The translations under genes were made by a program, and so were the position numbers. A stretch of DNA of 41,594 bases from positions 1 through 41,594 of the forward strand of contig CAJCIC010000012.1 of the NCBI GenBank assembly GCA_903970185.1, in the 5' to 3' direction. This DNA comes from Gammaproteobacteria bacterium. Lineage in GTDB: Bacteria; Pseudomonadota; Gammaproteobacteria; Burkholderiales; Burkholderiaceae_D. Positions 20,365 through 29,406 of the stretch are shown piece by piece (position 1 is the first letter of the stretch; the number at the start of each line of letters is the position of its first letter). The notes under the pieces were generated by a model. It ran no database searches. It was not told the DNA's origin and worked only from the letters and a program-made list of their open reading frames with translations.

Positions 20365-22656
20365 ATGGCATCGAGGACGCTGCTGTTTTGTACCAGCTTC
20401 ATGCAGGACGAGGTCGCGTGGACGACGCGCTACCGGCGCTGGCTCGACCACCACCTGGCGATTCCGTGGAAAGTCGACGCCGTAGCCATGATCGATGACG
20501 GCTCACCCTTTCTGCCTCAACCCGGCGACATCGAGCTGATCCCTGCAGATGCCTTGGGCAAGGTGGCGCTACCGCGTCGCGCCCTGATCAGGTTTGCCGA
20601 CAACCTTGGCCGGCAGGCCACACTGCGCTACCCCGGCTGGTGGCGCAGTTTCCAGCTGTCGCTCGATCTCGCCGAGCTTTACGGCTTCGACAAGATCGTG
20701 CACGTCGAATCCGATTCCTACGTGCTTAGCATGCGCATGGTGGAATTGATCGAGAATACCAAGGAGGGCTGGACGCTGTTCTGGTCTGCGCACTTTCAGT
20801 GGCCCGAGACCGCACTGCAGATCATCTGCCGCGACGCCTTCGAAGACTTCGCGCGCATTCGCGAGCGCGGCCCCAACGGGTGGGTCGACCGGCCAGCCGA
20901 GGACGTCTTGCCGTATACGCGGGTCGAAAAATCCTTGATCGGCGATCGCTATAGCGACTTCGCAGCGATGCTGCCTGCGAATGCCGACTACGCGGTGCAG
21001 GTCGTACCTGCGATGACAACCGTCGTGCCGGTGTCGTGGTCCCGGCGCCTGAAGTACAAGACCCTGGCCCAGGCCAGCGGCACCCTTGCACCGCTCGCTG
21101 GCGCGTTTGCCATACATGATTCCTCGCGCGACGCTGCCGCGCTTCGGGATAGCGCCATTGCGGCCTACCAGCGCGGAGATTTCGAAAGCGCCATTGCTGG
21201 GCTCGAGGAGGCCGTGGCGCGCTCGCCAGGCGAGCCCGAAGGCCACAAATTCCTGGCCGCAGCCTTGATGCAGGTGGGCCGGGTGCAAGACGCGATCCGG
21301 CAGGCAGAGCGGGCTCTGGTTCTCGCGCCCCGCGACGCGGGACTTCTGAATATGCTTGGGGCATTTTATGCAGCGATTGATGATGGCGAGCGGGCACTGC
21401 AGCATTGGCAGCGCGCGATCGAACTCAATCCCGCCGATCCGACCCCCCTTGGCAACATGCAATCGGTCGAAGCCCGTCTCGGATTGCCTGCCACTGCGAG
21501 CGTGAAGGCGCGGCAATTCATCGTCGCCTCGCTCTGCCAGGACTTGACCCACGGGGCGTTTTCAAGACCCGGCCTCATCACGTTGCTCGATCTTTGGGAC
21601 GTGTCGAGCGCGAGCCCCAGCGAGATGCATGCGGTCCTGACCGTGGCCCGCAACACGCTGACTCATGTGGTGGGCAAGGAAGCGCGCGGTCTGGCCCGGC
21701 TGGCGATGGCCTCGGGCGACGTTGCGCTTGCGACCTTCTATACCGAACCCTTGGCAAAAGCCCCGCATGCCGGCAACGAAGACCGTCTCGCCCTGGCCGA
21801 GCTGATGATTGCCGCCGGGGGTGCAGATTGGCAGGAAGGTTGGCAGGCAGCCGATCGCGCCCGCCGCGCGCTCCATCCGGACAACTACCTTGCGGGTGAT
21901 GCCACCTTTCTCCCCTTGGGCGCGATCGACAGCCTTCTCATCTACCAGGATGGCGATGCACGGGAGGCACTGATTGGTCTTCGCTTCGTGGAGCAGATCA
22001 GTTCACAAGGTGCCCGCATCGTCGTTTGGCTCGAACCCGCCACGCGCGCGATGGTGGCCGAGGCGAGCGGCGCGCTCGCTTTGTCCAGAGCAGCGAGCCG
22101 GCCCCTGCCGGAAGCAGAAGGCTGCGCCAGAAGCATCGCACTCTTCAGTCTGATCGCGCGGTGCTGTAGCGCCCTCGAGCCGGCCCACCTGCCGGCGGCT
22201 CAGGACGCGGCGTTCGGGCCGGCGCTGGAGCAGAATCCGACGGGCGTGCTCAGGGTCAGCGTGCGACGGCCTGACCCGATGCGCCACGGCCATGCCGCAG
22301 AGGTTTACCTGCGCTTCGTCTCGGCCCTTGTAGCCAGAAGCGGGCAACGGCCAGGTTGCGTTCAATTTGACATGTCGGAGCAACTCCCTGCGTCCCGCGC
22401 CGGCTGGCTAACCCAGGCGGACGCCGTGATCAGTGACGATGCGGTCAGTGCGTTTGTCGCGGCAGGGTCCTCTCGCCCGGTATGGCTCATGACGGCCCCT
22501 GCGATTGACTGGCGCTTGCGCATGGGTCAGCGCGATCATGGCTGGTGGCCCAATCTCAGGCTGTTGCAGCCGATGGAGGGGGCCGAAGCTGACGCCATGG
22601 CCAGCCGCGTGTGGACGGAACTCAGCGAGCGCCAATCGCAACCGGGTGCCAATTGA
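20365..22656 (+). CDS. Glycosyltransferase-like protein with N-terminal GT-A-like, central TPR and C-terminal GT9-like regions
   Basis: About 763 residues from the ATG at 20365 (a start 21 bases upstream is also possible). Residues about 1-245 look like a GT-A fold: LLFCTSFMQDEVAW at the start and an acidic HVESDSYV in the place of a DxD motif. Residues about 255-370 are three TPR units (AIAAYQRGDFESAIAGLEEAV; LGAFYAAIDDGERALQHW). The C-terminal part resembles the end of TPR/GT9-like proteins: GARIVVWLEP, and AVSAFVAAGSSRPVWLMTAPAIDWRL in place of the usual AHLAGALGKPVWLLLPxxPDWRW. The equivalent of the GEQGxGD donor loop is not conserved (YQDGDAREAL). Probably cytoplasmic or membrane-associated; acceptor and donor unknown. 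Confidence 0.6.
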   Translation: MASRTLLFCTSFMQDEVAWTTRYRRWLDHHLAIPWKVDAVAMIDDGSPFLPQPGDIELIPADALGKVALPRRALIRFADNLGRQATLRYPGWWRSFQLSLDLAELYGFDKIVHVESDSYVLSMRMVELIENTKEGWTLFWSAHFQWPETALQIICRDAFEDFARIRERGPNGWVDRPAEDVLPYTRVEKSLIGDRYSDFAAMLPANADYAVQVVPAMTTVVPVSWSRRLKYKTLAQASGTLAPLAGAFAIHDSSRDAAALRDSAIAAYQRGDFESAIAGLEEAVARSPGEPEGHKFLAAALMQVGRVQDAIRQAERALVLAPRDAGLLNMLGAFYAAIDDGERALQHWQRAIELNPADPTPLGNMQSVEARLGLPATASVKARQFIVASLCQDLTHGAFSRPGLITLLDLWDVSSASPSEMHAVLTVARNTLTHVVGKEARGLARLAMASGDVALATFYTEPLAKAPHAGNEDRLALAELMIAAGGADWQEGWQAADRARRALHPDNYLAGDATFLPLGAIDSLLIYQDGDAREALIGLRFVEQISSQGARIVVWLEPATRAMVAEASGALALSRAASRPLPEAEGCARSIALFSLIARCCSALEPAHLPAAQDAAFGPALEQNPTGVLRVSVRRPDPMRHGHAAEVYLRFVSALVARSGQRPGCVQFDMSEQLPASRAGWLTQADAVISDDAVSAFVAAGSSRPVWLMTAPAIDWRLRMGQRDHGWWPNLRLLQPMEGAEADAMASRVWTELSERQSQPGAN

Positions 22657-22773
22657 CGCCGACGCCGCGCCTCGGGATACTCCTGAGGTTAGCTTCCGCT
22701 ACAGGGCGCCTGGGGACCGCTCTTGCCAGGAAACTGGAGGCAGGGCGGCCACGCACATGGCGCTGCGCTAGCC

Positions 22774-25700
22774 TCACGGCACTAGAAACTCGCGTTCGAG
22801 AACATCGACCGCAATAGGTTTGCAAAACAGAAAGCCCTGCATCTCATCGCATCCCAGGTCACGCAACTGCTGCAGCTGCATCTCCGTCTCAACGCCTTCG
22901 GCGACGACACACAGTCGCATTGAGTGGGCAAGATTGATCGTGGTTGCAACCAGTGCCAGGCCCTCCTCCGAGTTGCTCATCTCCGAGACAAATGAGCGGT
23001 CGATCTTGAGTGTATCGATGGGCAGCTTGGCGAGATAACTGAGCGAAGAAAACCCCGTGCCAAAGTCGTCCATGGCGATGTGCAGCCCCATGCCCCTGAT
23101 CGACTCGAGACTGGCAATGCTCTGGCTGACGTCGTCCATCATCAAGCTTTCGGTGATCTCAAGCTGCAGCCCTGCTGCAACGCGCGGGTCGCGGTCGATC
23201 CTTTCTCTGATCTCGTCGAAGAAATCCGGGTCCCGCAATTGCAGTGACGATACATTGACGGCGATCGGAAGCGCCACGAGGCCGCGGTCCTTCCAGCTGA
23301 GATACTGATCGATCGCCTGTCGCAAGACCCAGCGACCGACTTCCAGAATCAATCCGGTTTCTTCGAGAACCGAGATGAATTGAGCCGGGGCGACAAGACC
23401 CGCGTCCGGGTCGTGCCAACGCAGTAGCGCCTCAAACCCCGTAATGGCGTGTTTGGCTATGTTCAGTTTCGGCTGGTAGTGAATCACGAACTCTTCGTTG
23501 TCAAGCGCCTGGCGCAACTTGTCCTCGAGCGCGGGACGTCCTTCCAGACGCTTGTCCATCTTCGGGTCATAGAAGAGAAAGCGTGCCCTCGAGATCTTGG
23601 CATTCTTGACGGCGGCCTCGGCATGCTTGAACAGGGTTGCAGCATCACCACCGTGCAGCGGATAGCGCGCAATACCCACCTTGGCGGAAATTCGAAACAC
23701 GGCGTGGTTGAGATGGAAGGGCTGCCGAAGAAACAGATCCATCAGCTTGGCCATCAATTTGCCGACGTCTTCACCCGGCGGTATCTTGGGTATCACACAT
23801 GCGAAGTGGTCGGCATCCAGGCGTCCGATCACCTCCTTGTCAGTCGAGTTGGCCCTGAGCCATTGCGCCACCTGCACCAGCAATGAGTCACCGGCCGCCT
23901 GGCCGAGACTGTCATTGATATTCTTGAAACGTTCCAGGTCAATCGAGCACACGGCGAGCTCGTAGTTGCCAGTCCGCGCCAAAGCAACGCATTTTTCGAG
24001 CCGATCCAGAAAGAGAATGCGGTTGGCAAGGCCAGTCAGCGAATCATGGTAGGCAAGATATTCCAGCCGCTCGCCCTTCAGAATATTATCGAGCGCCAGG
24101 GCGACGTTGTCAGAAATCTCGCTGAGCAGCGTGAGCTCTTCGGCATCGAAAACGCCGACTTCGTCGGAGTACCAGTTAAATACACCGAATGCGGTGTTGT
24201 CGACGACCAGCGGCAAGACGCCAATCGATCGCACGCCGCGATCGATGCGTTCCTGGCTAAACGGCGTTGCTGCGCCTTCGCGGATGTCGTTCACGAACAT
24301 CGGCTTGCGCTGCCTTACTGCGCGTGCGTTCAGGGTGTTCCCAAAGGGCAGTCTGGCATCCAGCGAGAAGCGGTCCTTGAGAATCGTCAAGAGTTCCGGG
24401 TCGTCGCCGGCTAGCGCCATCGGCACGATCTTCATCGCGACCCAGTCGGTGAAACCGATCCACGCGGTGCGATAGCCACCCGTGGCAACGACGATGCGGC
24501 AGGCCTCGCGAGCAAGATCTTCACGTTTTCGAATTCGGACAATCGCCGAATTGATCTCGGTTGATACCGCGCGTGTTCGTGATAACCGGGCGAGCCGCTT
24601 CTTTCGGTCGATGACATCGATGGCAAACGCGATGTTCGCCGCCAGTTCCAGCAGCAAGCTCATTTCCTCCTTCTGGAAGAAATTTGCCTCCCTGGCGTAC
24701 AACGCGAACGCCCCGACAGCAGTGTCGCCAACCACCAGAGGCAAAATGACCTTCGAGCCGACCTGCAATTCGGTATAGCGGGTTCCGCAGGAAACTTCCG
24801 GATCGGCCTGCGAATAGGCAGACATGACCGGCTCTTTTGTGCGGATCGCGCGTGCCACCATCGACTTGCTGTCAAGCTCTCCCGTGGTTAGTGTGCCAAG
24901 CAGCGCCTCCCTTACTGCCTCAGTTTCGCCCGCGGATGCAACCGGGAAGATTTTCTGGGCATCTTCGTCAACGATACCTACAATCGCCATGCGAAAGCCC
25001 GCTTCCTTGATTGCCGTCTGACACGCCCCCTCGAACAGTTGCTGCCGGTCTTCGACGTGGACGATCAGTTGATTGATCGCACTCACCACCGCCTTCACCC
25101 GGTTAAGAAAGACAATCTTGGCTTCGGCATGCCTGCTCTCGGTAATGTCCTCGCCGATACTTGCAGTGCCGATAACATCCCCAAGCTCCGAGCGAAGAAG
25201 GGTATGGTTCCAGCGAATCAGCCGGCGTTCTCCAGAGGCGAGCAGAATCTCGCTTTCGCCATGCATCGCCGCGGGGTCACCCGCAAGGATCCGCGAGAAG
25301 CGGCGAGTCGGCGGATCGCCCGATTCAGGCGCTCCGAGAACCTCGAACCAGTCGTGACCGATGATGTCTTCGGCACGGTGACCGCTAAGCGTCAGGAGGT
25401 AGGGATTGCAATAGGTAATGCGCGCTTCGCAATCCACCATGAGCGAAATCAGCTCAATCGTGCCAAGCATCTCCGAGAATCGCCGCTCGCTCTCGATCAA
25501 GCGTTGTTCGCCCAATTTGCGTTCCGTGATATCACGAAACACGCTGGTGATGACCCAGTCGTCCTGAAAGCGTCGCGCCTTGCTACGGACTTCGACCTCA
25601 ACAACTGTGCCATCCTTTCTGGTCAGCCGCCTCGTGCGACGGTCCGATCGGGTCGGACTTGCAATGATGTCGTCATAAAGACGAGCAAGTTCGTCCTCCG

Positions 25701-26310
25701 AAAACGCGGCCATTTTGGCGGGCCCGCGTTCGAATAATTCCGCCGTCGCGTATCCGACGAGCGTCGACGTAGCTGCATTGAACTGGACAAACCGAAGGGT
25801 GTTGCGACTCACCAGGGTGATCGCGTCGTCGATCGAGTTGATCGCAGCGACGAAACGATGCTCGGCCTCCTGCCCGCGTATTTTTTCGGTGATATCGAAG
25901 TGCATCACGACGATGCCACCTGTCGCCTGTCCGGTCAGCGGCGTCGCTGTCGTTTGAAACCAGCATTGCTCGGTTGGAAAATGACACGGGTACTCGAGCG
26001 AAAATCTGTCTGACCGCCCCTCAAGTACCGACGCGATCCCGGCCGCCACGGCCTTGGCCTCGCCAGGACGATCGCCGCCCGACTGCAGGCAGGTTTCGAT
26101 ATAGTTGATCCCAATGCAAAAGTCCGATCCACAAAATCCGCTGCTGCGCCCAAAGGCGCGCCAGGGTTCGTTGACCGAAACCACGATTCCGTTCCGATCC
26201 AGTAATGCGATATAAGCGGGCGGTGAGTCAGGATTTTCGGATCGTCTGGCAGGGTTGCTAAGAAGCAGTTGCTCCCCTGCTCGATCCAGCTGAGAAAGTC
26301 GCGATGTCAT
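22774..26310 (-). CDS. PAS-PAS-PAS-GAF-GAF-GGDEF(degenerate)-EAL c-di-GMP phosphodiesterase
   Basis: 1178 residues from the ATG at 26310. The frame stays open 72 codons further, but that part is Arg-rich and domain-free, and no start has a good ribosome site. Domains: PAS ~28-143, PAS ~153-266 and PAS ~278-393 (each ending DITEK/DITERK/DITESR), GAF ~418-568, GAF ~588-743, GGDEF ~751-913, EAL ~926-1173. The GGDEF signature reads DADHF (832-836), so cyclase activity is very unlikely. The EAL domain is complete: FEALLRW, VNVSSLQ, LEITES, DDFGTGFSS, LKIDRSFV, AEGVET and MQGFLF. It should be a soluble, ligand-controlled c-di-GMP phosphodiesterase. No membrane segment is seen. Confidence 0.9.
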   Translation of the reverse strand: MTSRLSQLDRAGEQLLLSNPARRSENPDSPPAYIALLDRNGIVVSVNEPWRAFGRSSGFCGSDFCIGINYIETCLQSGGDRPGEAKAVAAGIASVLEGRSDRFSLEYPCHFPTEQCWFQTTATPLTGQATGGIVVMHFDITEKIRGQEAEHRFVAAINSIDDAITLVSRNTLRFVQFNAATSTLVGYATAELFERGPAKMAAFSEDELARLYDDIIASPTRSDRRTRRLTRKDGTVVEVEVRSKARRFQDDWVITSVFRDITERKLGEQRLIESERRFSEMLGTIELISLMVDCEARITYCNPYLLTLSGHRAEDIIGHDWFEVLGAPESGDPPTRRFSRILAGDPAAMHGESEILLASGERRLIRWNHTLLRSELGDVIGTASIGEDITESRHAEAKIVFLNRVKAVVSAINQLIVHVEDRQQLFEGACQTAIKEAGFRMAIVGIVDEDAQKIFPVASAGETEAVREALLGTLTTGELDSKSMVARAIRTKEPVMSAYSQADPEVSCGTRYTELQVGSKVILPLVVGDTAVGAFALYAREANFFQKEEMSLLLELAANIAFAIDVIDRKKRLARLSRTRAVSTEINSAIVRIRKREDLAREACRIVVATGGYRTAWIGFTDWVAMKIVPMALAGDDPELLTILKDRFSLDARLPFGNTLNARAVRQRKPMFVNDIREGAATPFSQERIDRGVRSIGVLPLVVDNTAFGVFNWYSDEVGVFDAEELTLLSEISDNVALALDNILKGERLEYLAYHDSLTGLANRILFLDRLEKCVALARTGNYELAVCSIDLERFKNINDSLGQAAGDSLLVQVAQWLRANSTDKEVIGRLDADHFACVIPKIPPGEDVGKLMAKLMDLFLRQPFHLNHAVFRISAKVGIARYPLHGGDAATLFKHAEAAVKNAKISRARFLFYDPKMDKRLEGRPALEDKLRQALDNEEFVIHYQPKLNIAKHAITGFEALLRWHDPDAGLVAPAQFISVLEETGLILEVGRWVLRQAIDQYLSWKDRGLVALPIAVNVSSLQLRDPDFFDEIRERIDRDPRVAAGLQLEITESLMMDDVSQSIASLESIRGMGLHIAMDDFGTGFSSLSYLAKLPIDTLKIDRSFVSEMSNSEEGLALVATTINLAHSMRLCVVAEGVETEMQLQQLRDLGCDEMQGFLFCKPIAVDVLEREFLVP

Positions 26311-26701
26311 AGCTTGAGAACGGCAGACCGCCGGGTCTGAACCAGAGCTCGTAGCACATCGGTGGCGAATCGCATCAGTGCGGGAGATGTCTGGCTGAGC
26401 CTTGGGGGAATTCCGTCGCCGCAGATTTCGAACGGCAGGCGCCCAAGCCAAGCCGCCATCGAGCGCATGGGCGGCAAAAATGCGAGTCGTCATCGAAGAC
26501 CGGTCGCCGCAGAAAGATGCATCCACTGCGCATCTGCCGTCTGGCGCTTCGATACCTGGTCAACGCATTGCCAGGGGGCGTGTCGGGAGCGCAGGGATTT
26601 GGCTTGTAGGTTCTTGAGTCCATGTCGTGTGTCGTGTGTCGTGGGCGGTGGGCGGTGGGCCATGTGCGCGGCCAAATGAGGCCGGCCGATGCGGCAATGT
26701 T
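26311..26701. other. Non-coding stretch between the two c-di-GMP genes
   Basis: About 390 bases if the ATG at 26310 is the start of the left gene. It holds the heptad tandem repeat at 26623-26660 and otherwise no clear gene, terminator or promoter. Part of it (26311-26526) is an open extension of the phosphodiesterase frame that looks non-coding (Arg-rich, no domain). Confidence 0.4.
26623..26660 (+). repeat. Tandem heptad array: TGTCGTG x3 then GGCGGTG x2 plus GGC
   Basis: Five consecutive 7-base units of form xGxxxTG run without a gap from 26623 to 26657, followed by GGC. The first three are identical, and so are the next two. It lies between two c-di-GMP genes, outside any supported gene. 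Confidence 0.8.
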
Positions 26702-28939
26702 CTACCGGTTTTGCACCAGATAGAGCGTTTCCTGCGGAGTGCTGCTGCCGTCGTCTGAAGCGATATGGGGGTTGCGTCCCTCGGCAATCGACTTGCCCGC
26801 ACGCATGTCACTGGTTTGAGCCTCTTGCGCCGGTCGCGTGCTTTGCGCAAGGACGAGCAAGGCCCGCGCGTTGCTACGTTGCAGGGGCAGGCTCAAGAGG
26901 TAGCCCTGGAGGTGGTCGCAGCGGTGGCGCGCGAGAAAAGCCTGCTGCGGCTCGGTCTCCACGCCTTCGGCAACAACTTCAAGGTTCAGGCTGTGCGCGA
27001 TTCTTATGATGGCGCGCACGAGGGCGTCATCATCGCGATGCATGCCAATTCTTCGGATAAAGGAATTGTCGATCTTCAGCCTGTCGACTGCGAAGACGCG
27101 CAGGTATGACAGGCTCGAGTAGCCGGTGCCGAAGTCATCAATCGACGTTCTCACCCCGAGCTTGCGCAAGTTCCTGATGCTGCTGGTGGTGTGCTCGGTG
27201 TCTGCCATCAGGGCGCTCTCCGTGAGCTCGAGCTCGAGCAACTCCGGGGGAATCAGCGAGGCTTCGAGTGCCTTGACGACACTCGCCTCGACGTTGGTTT
27301 CATTCCACTGACGTCCCGACACATTGACCGCGACACAAACAGGCTTTGCTCCAGACTTGATCCATATTCGTATGTCCTCGCAGACGGTTTCCAGCACCCA
27401 GCGCCCCACCTGCAGGATCAGTCCACTTGACTCCAAAATACCGATGAACGAATCCGGCGAGAGCAATCCTCGACCGGGTCGGTTCCATCGCAGCAAGGCC
27501 TCGAAGCCCGACAGGCGCTTCGAGGCGGAATTGAACTGGGGTTGGTAGTGGACCTCGAATTCGTCGTTCTGTATGGCCAGGTGCAAGGCCTGCTCAAGGT
27601 CCTCATCGGCCTGCATTTCGTCGTTCATCTGACTCGTAAAGAGTCGAATCCTGTCGCGGCCTTCCTGTTTCGCCCGATACATCGCAGCGTCCGCATACTT
27701 GATCAGCGTGTCTGAGTCGTAGCGTCCTTCCCGGTGAAAAGTCACGCCGATGCTGACCGTAATCAGGAGTTCATGCCCGTCGATGAGAAACGGCAGCCCA
27801 AGCACGCCCTGGAGCTCGATGGCGGCAATCATTGCGCGCTTGCTGTCGGTCGACAGCAGCATCATGGCAAATTCATCGCCTCCTAGCCGACCGACCGCAT
27901 CAGCCTGGCTTACGCTTGCCTTCAGGCGTGCGCCAACCTCGGCCAGAACAAGGTCGCCCATTGCGTGACCCAGTTTGTCATTGACCGTCTTGAAATAGTC
28001 GAGGTCGATAAAGAGGAGCGCAACGAGCAGACCGCTGCCCTCTGTTCTGATCAGGGTACGCTCGAGCGTGTTGTAGAAGAGTATGCGGTTGGGAAGCCCG
28101 GTCAGCGTGTCATAGTAGGCGAGCTGATAGAGCCGCTCTTCAACCCCTCTGCGCTTGGAGATGTCCCGCGCCACGGTTGCAATCGTCCAGTTGCCCTGCA
28201 GGTTCTGGGCGTAGCGATGCATCTCGATGGCGACTCGCGAGTTATCCTTTCGCGTGAATTCAGCCTGCCGAATTTGCCTGCGTTCGGTGCCGGCAATTGC
28301 ATTATCGAAATCGCGCTTGATCTGCCTTAAGCCCAGGCCAAAGATCCTTGATGGGCAAAGCTCGATGAGTTCATCGTGCGTATAGCCGAACATTGAACAT
28401 GCCGTTGGATTGGCTTCGACGATACGCATCGTGGCCCGGCTTACCCAGATGATGGCATCGCCTGGCGTGTCGATCGCGGCACGCATTTGTTCAAGGCTCT
28501 CGGTGCGTTCGTGAAGCTGTTTTTTCAGCGACAGGACTTGCTGTAACGCATCGTCCGCGCGCGCTCTTGCCAGTAACAGATTGCGAGCCTTGAGGAGGAA
28601 CTCCTGCGGATCGACGGGCATTGCCAGCACTTCTTCCAGGCCGTCGCTCAGGCCCTCGATGCGTGCTTCAGCATTGTTTGCTTCCGAAATCAGGATGATC
28701 GGGATATGGATGGTGTCCGGATTCGCTTTCAACATTCTCGCGACTTCAATGCCGCGAAGGCTGGCCAGCTGATTGCCGAGAACGATCAAGTCAGGCGCAC
28801 GTAAAGCAACGAGCCTGAACGCTTCTTCGCTGCTCGACGCGCCCACCGTAATGTTTCCGTCCGAGCGCAGGATCGAATCCAGATAGCGATAGATTCTGTG
28901 ATCGCCACTGACGATCAGAATGGTGGAAGGGTTGGGCAT
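26702..28939 (-). CDS. Pseudo-receiver-PAS-GGDEF-EAL bifunctional c-di-GMP protein
   Basis: 745 residues from the ATG at 28939 (MPNPSTILIVSGDHR), where the receiver fold begins; an in-frame TTG at 29098 would add 53 residues without a domain. Neither start has a ribosome site. Domains: receiver-like ~6-120, PAS ~147-262, GGDEF ~270-430, EAL ~445-700. In the receiver the phospho-accepting Asp is replaced (LIVLGNQL, Gly near 55) and the conserved Lys reads Met (AMPVDP), so it cannot be phosphorylated normally. GGDEF is intact at 353-357 (GRLGGDEF), and the inhibitory-site Arg is absent (SQAD). EAL is intact: FEALLRW, VNVSGRQ, LELTES, DDFGTGYSS, LKIDNSFI, AEGVET and LQGYLL. Both synthesis and breakdown of c-di-GMP are possible. 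Confidence 0.9.
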   Translation of the reverse strand: MPNPSTILIVSGDHRIYRYLDSILRSDGNITVGASSSEEAFRLVALRAPDLIVLGNQLASLRGIEVARMLKANPDTIHIPIILISEANNAEARIEGLSDGLEEVLAMPVDPQEFLLKARNLLLARARADDALQQVLSLKKQLHERTESLEQMRAAIDTPGDAIIWVSRATMRIVEANPTACSMFGYTHDELIELCPSRIFGLGLRQIKRDFDNAIAGTERRQIRQAEFTRKDNSRVAIEMHRYAQNLQGNWTIATVARDISKRRGVEERLYQLAYYDTLTGLPNRILFYNTLERTLIRTEGSGLLVALLFIDLDYFKTVNDKLGHAMGDLVLAEVGARLKASVSQADAVGRLGGDEFAMMLLSTDSKRAMIAAIELQGVLGLPFLIDGHELLITVSIGVTFHREGRYDSDTLIKYADAAMYRAKQEGRDRIRLFTSQMNDEMQADEDLEQALHLAIQNDEFEVHYQPQFNSASKRLSGFEALLRWNRPGRGLLSPDSFIGILESSGLILQVGRWVLETVCEDIRIWIKSGAKPVCVAVNVSGRQWNETNVEASVVKALEASLIPPELLELELTESALMADTEHTTSSIRNLRKLGVRTSIDDFGTGYSSLSYLRVFAVDRLKIDNSFIRRIGMHRDDDALVRAIIRIAHSLNLEVVAEGVETEPQQAFLARHRCDHLQGYLLSLPLQRSNARALLVLAQSTRPAQEAQTSDMRAGKSIAEGRNPHIASDDGSSTPQETLYLVQNR

Positions 28940-28958
28940 TGGGGCGTACGGGCTCGCA

Positions 28959-29126
28959 TCAACTTGACTGGCCTGGGATTCGCGTGATGATGCGTGTCCT
29001 TGATGCGGCCCTGCAGCACACGCTTGCGGCAGGCTGCGAGCGTAGATCACCGTGATGACGCCCAGTCTTGGCTGAGCCAGGAGCGCAACGCCAGGCAATT
29101 GCGGGTCTCGATTCCACCTGGCTCAT
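28959..29126 (-). CDS. Possible 55-residue leader ORF ahead of the pseudo-receiver gene
   Basis: The ATG at 29124-29126 (minus strand) follows AAAGGACAGAC, the best ribosome site in this area. It opens a 55-residue frame starting MSQVESRPAIAW and ending 19 bases before the pseudo-receiver ATG. The downstream gene itself lacks a ribosome site and is in another frame. It may be a translated leader that couples ribosomes into the downstream gene, or a sign of a frameshift. The Arg/Ala/Cys-rich product matches nothing recognised. Confidence 0.3.
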   Translation of the reverse strand: MSQVESRPAIAWRCAPGSAKTGRHHGDLRSQPAASVCCRAASRTRIITRIPGQSS

Positions 29127-29286
29127 GTCTGTCCTTTTTTTTGTTGAGCAAGATTGACGGTCGCAACTGATGAGATGGGTATCTCGCCTGCCGATGCCTC
29201 TGCCATCGGTACGGCCCGCGATGGCAGCATTGAACACTTAGTTTCTGGCAATCTTTTCGAAGCTATTTCGTATTTCTGTGGCTGTC

Positions 29287-29302
29287 TGTACGCCGGCGTA
29301 CA
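29287..29302. promoter_or_regulatory. Perfect 16-base palindrome, operator-like
   Basis: TGTACGCCGGCGTACA is fully self-complementary and lies in the non-coding region between the c-di-GMP gene and the YCII-like gene. A dimeric regulator site is the simplest reading. No known operator is recognised. Confidence 0.4.
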
Positions 29303-29372
29303 TAGTGGCTGGCTCGATGCCCTGCCGACCCGTGATGGCAGCCTGACAGGTTGGGTGCTGCATGCGAGTGCC

Positions 29373-29406
29373 GCTTGCGGCCGATGCGCGACTACGGGCC
29401 GCAAGC
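29373..29406. other. Strong hairpin: 10-bp stem, 14-base loop
   Basis: GCTTGCGGCC (29373-29382) pairs perfectly with GGCCGCAAGC (29397-29406). No T-run follows on either strand, so it is not a typical intrinsic terminator. It is one of several stems in this non-coding region. Confidence 0.5.

Noticed and set aside
22670..22688. Hairpin CCTCGGG/CCTGAGG after the glycosyltransferase-like gene as a terminator
   Set aside because: It needs a G-T pair and is not followed by a T-run.
29135..29142. Run of eight T as an intrinsic terminator
   Set aside because: The nearby inverted repeat (29073-29081 with 29117-29125) has a 35-base loop and no gene ends just before it on the plus strand.
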